NCBI RefSeq assembly: GCF_002192535.1
Contig: NZ_NAIA01000003.1
Location: 873,201 to 937,200 of the forward strand
From: Polynucleobacter hirudinilacicola
GTDB lineage: Bacteria > Pseudomonadota > Gammaproteobacteria > Burkholderiales > Burkholderiaceae
Direction of reading: 5' to 3'
Length of the DNA: 64,000 bases
Under the pieces are notes generated by a model, which was not told the DNA's origin, searched no databases, and worked only from the letters and a program-made list of their open reading frames with translations. Position numbers and translations under genes: made by a program. Position 1 is the stretch's first letter. Every line of letters starts with the position of its first letter. This document shows, piece by piece, positions 58,494 to 64,000 of the stretch.

Positions 58494-59141
58494 TTAATCT
58501 AGGCCTGGCATACGAGCTAGGGCTGTATTTGTAGCGAATACTTTATCACCAACACTTACCAATGGCTCAGCTGTGAGGGGCAAATAGACATCAACCCTAG
58601 AACCAAAGCGGATAAAACCGTAGCGCTCACCCGCTTTGAGGCGATCGCCCACATGGGTATAGCAAAGAATGCGGCGTGCAATCAATCCTGCAACCTGGAC
58701 CAGAGTCACCATCTGACCATTGGCATCAATGACAACGGCATTGCGCTCATTCTCAGTAGATGCTTTATCTAAGTCTGCGTTAACAAACTTACCTGGGAAA
58801 TATTGAATCTCTTTCACCATGCCATTGACGGCACTCCGATTGGAGTGAACATTAAAAACATTCATGAAAACACTAATCTTCAGCGCTTCACGGCCAGCGT
58901 ATGGATCATTGGCTTTTTCAACGACAACAATCCGACCATCTGCTGGAGATAAGACCAAATCACGACCTAAAGCAGGAATGCGCTGTGGATCGCGGAAGAA
59001 CTGCAGAACAAAGATAAAAATGATCCAGAGTGGCCATGACCATGCAATGCCACCTAGAAAGTGGATCAATAAAGTCAAAGCACCCACTAGTGCTAAATAC
59101 GGCCAACCTTCTTTTGCAATAATGGGGTGCGGATACATCAT
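58494..59141 (-). CDS. psd: Psd, phosphatidylserine decarboxylase (short proenzyme form)
   Basis: Converts phosphatidylserine to phosphatidylethanolamine. At 215 residues it belongs to the short, archaeal/rhizobial-like class. The self-cleavage site that creates the pyruvoyl group is the Gly-Ser in [15 protein letters not shown] near the C-terminus, and [11 protein letters not shown] carries the conserved histidine. Two N-terminal membrane helices (about 13-30 and 31-47). Located between ilvC and pssA on one transcript. Confidence 0.95.
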   Translation of the reverse strand: MMYPHPIIAKEGWPYLALVGALTLLIHFLGGIAWSWPLWIIFIFVLQFFRDPQRIPALGRDLVLSPADGRIVVVEKANDPYAGREALKISVFMNVFNVHSNRSAVNGMVKEIQYFPGKFVNADLDKASTENERNAVVIDANGQMVTLVQVAGLIARRILCYTHVGDRLKAGERYGFIRFGSRVDVYLPLTAEPLVSVGDKVFATNTALARMPGLD

Positions 59142-59183
59142 CTTTGTTCTGAGCCTTTTATTGAACTACTTTTGTTTTACTTC

Positions 59184-60743
<1,560 letters not shown>

Positions 60744-60744
<1 letters not shown>

Positions 60745-62531
60745 TAAAGATCCTCACTACCCAAAAGCATTTCAGTAATTCCCTTGCCCGCTTGAACCAT
60801 AGGCCAAACGTTTTCTTCTGGGTCAGTTTGGAAATCCATAAACACGGTTCGATCTTTTAAACGAATCGCTTCCTTGAGCGCGCCCTCAACATCTGACTTC
60901 TTCTCAATGCGCATGCCAACGTGACCAAAGGCTTCTGCTAACTTCACAAAGTCAGGCAAAGAATCCATGTATGAGCTGGAGTAGCGCTTGTTATAGGTAA
61001 GCTCCTGCCATTGACGAACCATACCTAAATAACGGTTATTCAATGAAACAATCTTCACTGGAGTGTTGTATTGCTTGCAGGTAGAGAGCTCCTGAATACA
61101 CATCTGAATGGAGCCTTCACCCGTAATCGCAAACACATCTTTCTCCGGGAATGCTTTCTTGATACCCATAGCGTAAGGCAAGCCTACGCCCATGGTGCCA
61201 AGACCACCAGAGTTAATCCAACGACGTGGCTGATCAAACTTGTAGTATTGAGCAGCCCACATTTGATGTTGACCTACGTCAGAGGTAATGAAAGCATCAC
61301 CACCAGTCAATTCCCATAACTTCTGAACCACATACTGTGGCTTCACAATCTGAGAAGCTTCGTCGTATTTCAAGCAATCTTTTTTACGCCACTCATTAAT
61401 CTGATCCCACCATGCCGCAACTTTCTCACCGTTTTTACGAGGGCCAGAAGCCTTAAGTTGCGCAGTCATCTCAACCAACACTTCTTTGAGATTGCCAACA
61501 ATCGGAACATCCACCTTCACGCGCTTAGAAATTACGGACGGATCGATATCGATATGAATGATTTTGCGTGGATGGCTTGCAAAATGCTGTGTATTACCAA
61601 TCACGCGGTCATCAAAACGCGCACCAATTGCAATCAACACATCGCTATGCTGCATAGCCATATTGGCTTCATAGGTGCCGTGCATACCGAGCATGCCAAC
61701 AAACTGTGGGCTAGTGCCCGGGAATCCACCAAGACCCATCAAAGTATTGGTCACTGGGTAGCCCAATAACTCAGCAAACTCTTTGAGCTCAGGAGCTGCG
61801 TCTGCCAGAATAATTCCGCCACCAGTGTAAATATATGGACGCTCTGCTTCTTGCAGTAAGGCAATCGCCTTGCGAATCTGGCCGCTATGTCCTTTCACTA
61901 CTGGATTGTAAGAACGCATCTCCAGAGTTTCTGGATACACAAAGGGACCCTTAGTTGCCGACACATCCTTAGGGATGTCGATCAACACTGGGCCTGGACG
62001 ACCTGTCTGTGCAATGTGAAAAGCCTTCTTCAATACCAAAGGAAGATCTTTAACATCTTTTACCAAGAAGTTATGTTTCACAATTGGGCGAGTAATACCA
62101 ACGGTATCGGCTTCTTGGAAAGCATCTTCACCAATTGCGTAAGTTGGCACGTTACCGCTGATGATCACCATTGGGATCGAGTCGGTATAAGCCGTCGCAA
62201 TTCCGGTAACTGCATTAGTTACACCAGGACCTGAGGTTACCAATGCAACGCCAACCTTACCGGTTGCACGTGCGTAACCATCGGCCGCATGCACGGCTGC
62301 TTGCTCATGACGAACAAGGATGTGTTCAAACTTATCTTGTTTAAAAATTTCATCGTAGATAAAGAGAACAGAACCGCCTGGATAACCCCAAACGTATTCA
62401 ACTCCCTCTTTGTGCAAAGCTTGCACGAGCATCTCTGCACCAATCATTTCTGGAGGTGCGGCTACGATATTTTGATTTGCTGAGTCTTTGTTAGCTTTAG
62501 TAGCTAAAAATTCGGCGCTGCTTGTATTCAT
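60744..62531 (-). CDS. ilvB: IlvB/IlvI, acetolactate synthase catalytic subunit
   Basis: Thiamine-diphosphate enzyme making acetolactate or acetohydroxybutyrate, 595 residues. The activating Glu is in LVRHEQAAVHAADGYARATG, the FAD/core region includes RFDDRVIGN, and the ThDP-metal motif is GEGSIQMCIQELSTCKQYN. A ~25-residue Ala/Asn-rich extension precedes the usual N-terminus (MIGAEMLVQALHKEG). First gene of ilvBNC-psd-pssA-leuA. Confidence 0.97.
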
Positions 62532-62666
62532 TTTCTTTCGTCCTTTGCAATTTTCGGCAAAAAATTGTTTGGTCTGTTCTGTCTCTTGCTTGTGGCCCGA
62601 GTTCGAACGGCGCTGCTACCGGAAAAACCACTTCTTGAATGAGAATCTAGGTAGTAAGCCCTATAT

Positions 62667-62694
62667 TCTATAGCAATCCCCTAAAATAGCCCAA
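62667..62694 (-). promoter_or_regulatory. Candidate promoter of the ilvB operon
   Basis: On the minus strand TTGGGC (62689-62694) and TATAGA (62667-62672) are 16 bases apart, in the 192-base divergent gap. Transcription would start near 62660, giving a leader of about 130 bases. I find no Ile/Val/Leu-rich leader ORF in it. Confidence 0.4.
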
Positions 62695-62723
62695 TTCTTA
62701 CCGATTCAGGTCTAATCCATTGC

Positions 62724-63293
62724 ATGGCATCAGCCCAAGAACTATCTGACTTTCTGAGCAGTGTCGAGCAGCGTGCTTTTAAGCAAGCCGTATATGCCGT
62801 GCGTGATGATGACTCCGCCATGGACATTGTTCAGGACGCCATGATCAAATTGGCTGAAAAATACGGTGATCGCCCAGCCGCCGAGCTTCCCCTGGTATTC
62901 ACTAGAATTCTGCAAAACCGGATCCATGACTGGTTTAGGCGCCAAAAGGTCAGAAATACCTGGGTAACCCTGTTTTCCAACATGGGTAAGAAAACCGATG
63001 ACAACGATGATTTTGACCCTTTAGAGTCACTTTCAGCCCCAGATGACAGTGAAATTCACCAAGATGGGGCTCAAAAACTCGAACAGAGTCAGCTTTTACA
63101 GGCTTTGGAGTCAGAAATTGCTAAATTACCTGTACGTCAACGAGAAGCCTTCCTGATGCGTTATTGGGATGAGCTAAGTATTACTGAAACCGCTAAAGCA
63201 ATGAGTTGCAGTGAAGGAAGCGTCAAAACCCATTGTTCTAGAGCCACCCAGACCCTAGCTAAAGCATTGAAACTAAAAGGAATTACGCTGTGA
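62724..63293 (+). CDS. ECF-type RNA polymerase sigma factor
   Basis: A 189-residue sigma-70 family protein with region 2 (AVYAVRDDDSAMDIVQDAMIKLAEKYGD, then FTRILQNRIHDWFRRQK) and region 4 (LPVRQREAFLMRYWDELSI followed by CSEGSVKTHCSRA). An acidic linker between them (about residues 95-117) is long. No other sigma domains. The next gene overlaps it by four bases and encodes a single-span membrane protein, a layout reminiscent of sigma/anti-sigma pairs. Regulon unknown. Confidence 0.9.
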   Translation: MASAQELSDFLSSVEQRAFKQAVYAVRDDDSAMDIVQDAMIKLAEKYGDRPAAELPLVFTRILQNRIHDWFRRQKVRNTWVTLFSNMGKKTDDNDDFDPLESLSAPDDSEIHQDGAQKLEQSQLLQALESEIAKLPVRQREAFLMRYWDELSITETAKAMSCSEGSVKTHCSRATQTLAKALKLKGITL

Positions 63294-63751
63294 AACACTT
63301 TGATGACCAACTGACCGAGACCCAAGCAGACCAATTTGGCCGTGCTAGTGCCGCCCTGCTTAGCCAAGGCGCCCAGAGTCTGCCTGCTGGCATTAAAGAC
63401 CGCCTCCATGCAGCGCGTATGAAAGCCCTCTCTGTTAGAAAAACAGAAAAAGTATTTGCCCATAAACCTGTATTTGCAAGTACAGCTGGTAGCTGGAACT
63501 CAGGATCAAACGGCATGTGGGATACGCTTGGCTGGGTAGCACCTCTCGCGGTACTAGTATTTGGATTAATTGCTATCGCTCAATGGCAAGATGATTCTCG
63601 TATTAACGACATTGCCGAAGTGGATGCAGCCCTATTGTCTGATGATGTTCCACCCGATGCCTATGCTGACAGTGGCTTCTTAGCCTTCCTCAAGAATGGT
63701 CCTCTATCTGATTCTGGTGATTCCGCTACAGACTCAGTTCAAAGCAAATAA
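63290..63751 (+). CDS. DUF3619 single-span membrane protein, possible anti-sigma partner
   Basis: A 153-residue protein that starts at GTG 63290, overlapping the sigma stop by four bases (GTGA). The N-terminal 70 residues are soluble (DDQLTETQADQFGRASAALL, then LPAGIKDRLHAARMKAL), one membrane span lies at about residues 80-100 (WVAPLAVLVFGLIAIAQW), and the C-terminal domain is acidic. It fits DUF3619. An anti-sigma role is inferred only from gene order and topology. Confidence 0.8.
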   Translation: MKHFDDQLTETQADQFGRASAALLSQGAQSLPAGIKDRLHAARMKALSVRKTEKVFAHKPVFASTAGSWNSGSNGMWDTLGWVAPLAVLVFGLIAIAQWQDDSRINDIAEVDAALLSDDVPPDAYADSGFLAFLKNGPLSDSGDSATDSVQSK

Positions 63752-63765
63752 TTCAGTACCTTTCG

Positions 63766-64000
63766 ATGTTACGAACACCGAAGTCTTTTATTGCTAGCGC
63801 TTGTGCAGCGCTAGTGATCTGCACGCTTGGTATTCATACATCCACTGTTCTTGCACAAGCAACGCCAAGCGCTGCTCTCGGAAAAGCTCCAGCCATTCCA
63901 GAAAAGAAACCGGATGGAACATGGGAAGGTCTTAAACCCGCACAACAGCAGATTCTGGCTCCCTTGGAAAGCGATTGGGATTACATGCTTCCCGACAGCC
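63766..64000 (+). CDS. DUF3106 family secreted protein (3' end beyond window)
   Basis: The first 78 codons of a plus-strand gene, starting MLRTPKSFIASACAALVICT with a signal peptide likely cleaved after about VLAQA. The mature part contains GTWEGLKPAQQQILAPLESDWDYML, typical of DUF3106, whose W/L-P-Q-Q pattern recurs in short helical repeats. It starts 14 bases after the DUF3619 stop; sigma factor, DUF3619 and DUF3106 are commonly neighbours in Burkholderiales. Function unknown. Confidence 0.82.
   Translation, partial: MLRTPKSFIASACAALVICTLGIHTSTVLAQATPSAALGKAPAIPEKKPDGTWEGLKPAQQQILAPLESDWDYMLPDS

Noticed and set aside
62532..62723. Possible ilv attenuator upstream of ilvB
   Set aside because: The leader has no ATG-initiated ORF and no cluster of Ile, Val or Leu codons. 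The only short hairpin (CAATTTT/AAAATTG) lacks a terminator tail.

Overview
The window reads as a stretch of core chromosome from a betaproteobacterium of the Burkholderiaceae. The small intergenic gaps, moderate GC content and protein sequences fit a Polynucleobacter-type freshwater bacterium with a compact genome; this placement rests on remembered family resemblance and gene order, not on a search. I see no insertion sequence, prophage, CRISPR array or plasmid function. Nearly all of the DNA is coding, and most genes lie on the minus strand.

Layout. 1-1759: start of the phosphate uptake operon (pstS, then pstC cut by the window edge) behind a candidate Pho box. 1924-6912: glmM, folP, ftsH and rlmE (transcribed rlmE to glmM), a classical conserved cluster. 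7039-8710: yhbY on the plus strand, then a DUF4149 membrane protein and greA. 8769-13234: carA-carB. 13464-15347: prpE. 15377-17583: a lytic transglycosylase lipoprotein and gloB. 17590-24099 (plus): a methyltransferase, rnhA, a two-gene RND efflux system and dnaQ. 24108-31140: a catabolic mixture (tartrate/malate dehydrogenase family, SprT-like protein, amidase, Bug-type binding protein, old yellow enzyme, methylmalonate-semialdehyde dehydrogenase). 31207-32357: DUF1178 and NUDIX genes. 32488-46987: a complete 14-gene nuoA-N operon for respiratory complex I, preceded by tRNA-Leu(GAG), secG and tpiA. 48409-52133: quinone oxidoreductase, pnp and rpsO. 52420-55796 (plus): DUF3302, an HlyD-like adaptor, a TolC-type lipoprotein and a SYLF/YSC84 protein. 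55835-62531: ilvB-ilvN-ilvC-psd-pssA-leuA. 62724-64000 (plus): an ECF sigma factor, DUF3619 and the start of a DUF3106 gene.

The genes support a respiring heterotroph: complex I for energy, Pst for phosphate scavenging, propionate and methylmalonate-semialdehyde use, complete branched-chain acetolactate and isopropylmalate entry steps, phosphatidylethanolamine synthesis, and two export systems.

The most informative non-obvious signal is between pssA and leuA. A 24-codon leader ORF holding ten leucine codons is followed by an intrinsic terminator whose 5' arm can pair instead with the 3' part of the leader ORF. This is the architecture of a leucine transcription attenuator, placed inside an operon that also carries phospholipid genes. 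Other points of interest are paired hairpins in the rpsO-pnp intergenic leader, a Pho box with a well-placed -10 before pstS, an RND pump lying between rnhA and dnaQ, and an export operon with no recognisable energised pump.
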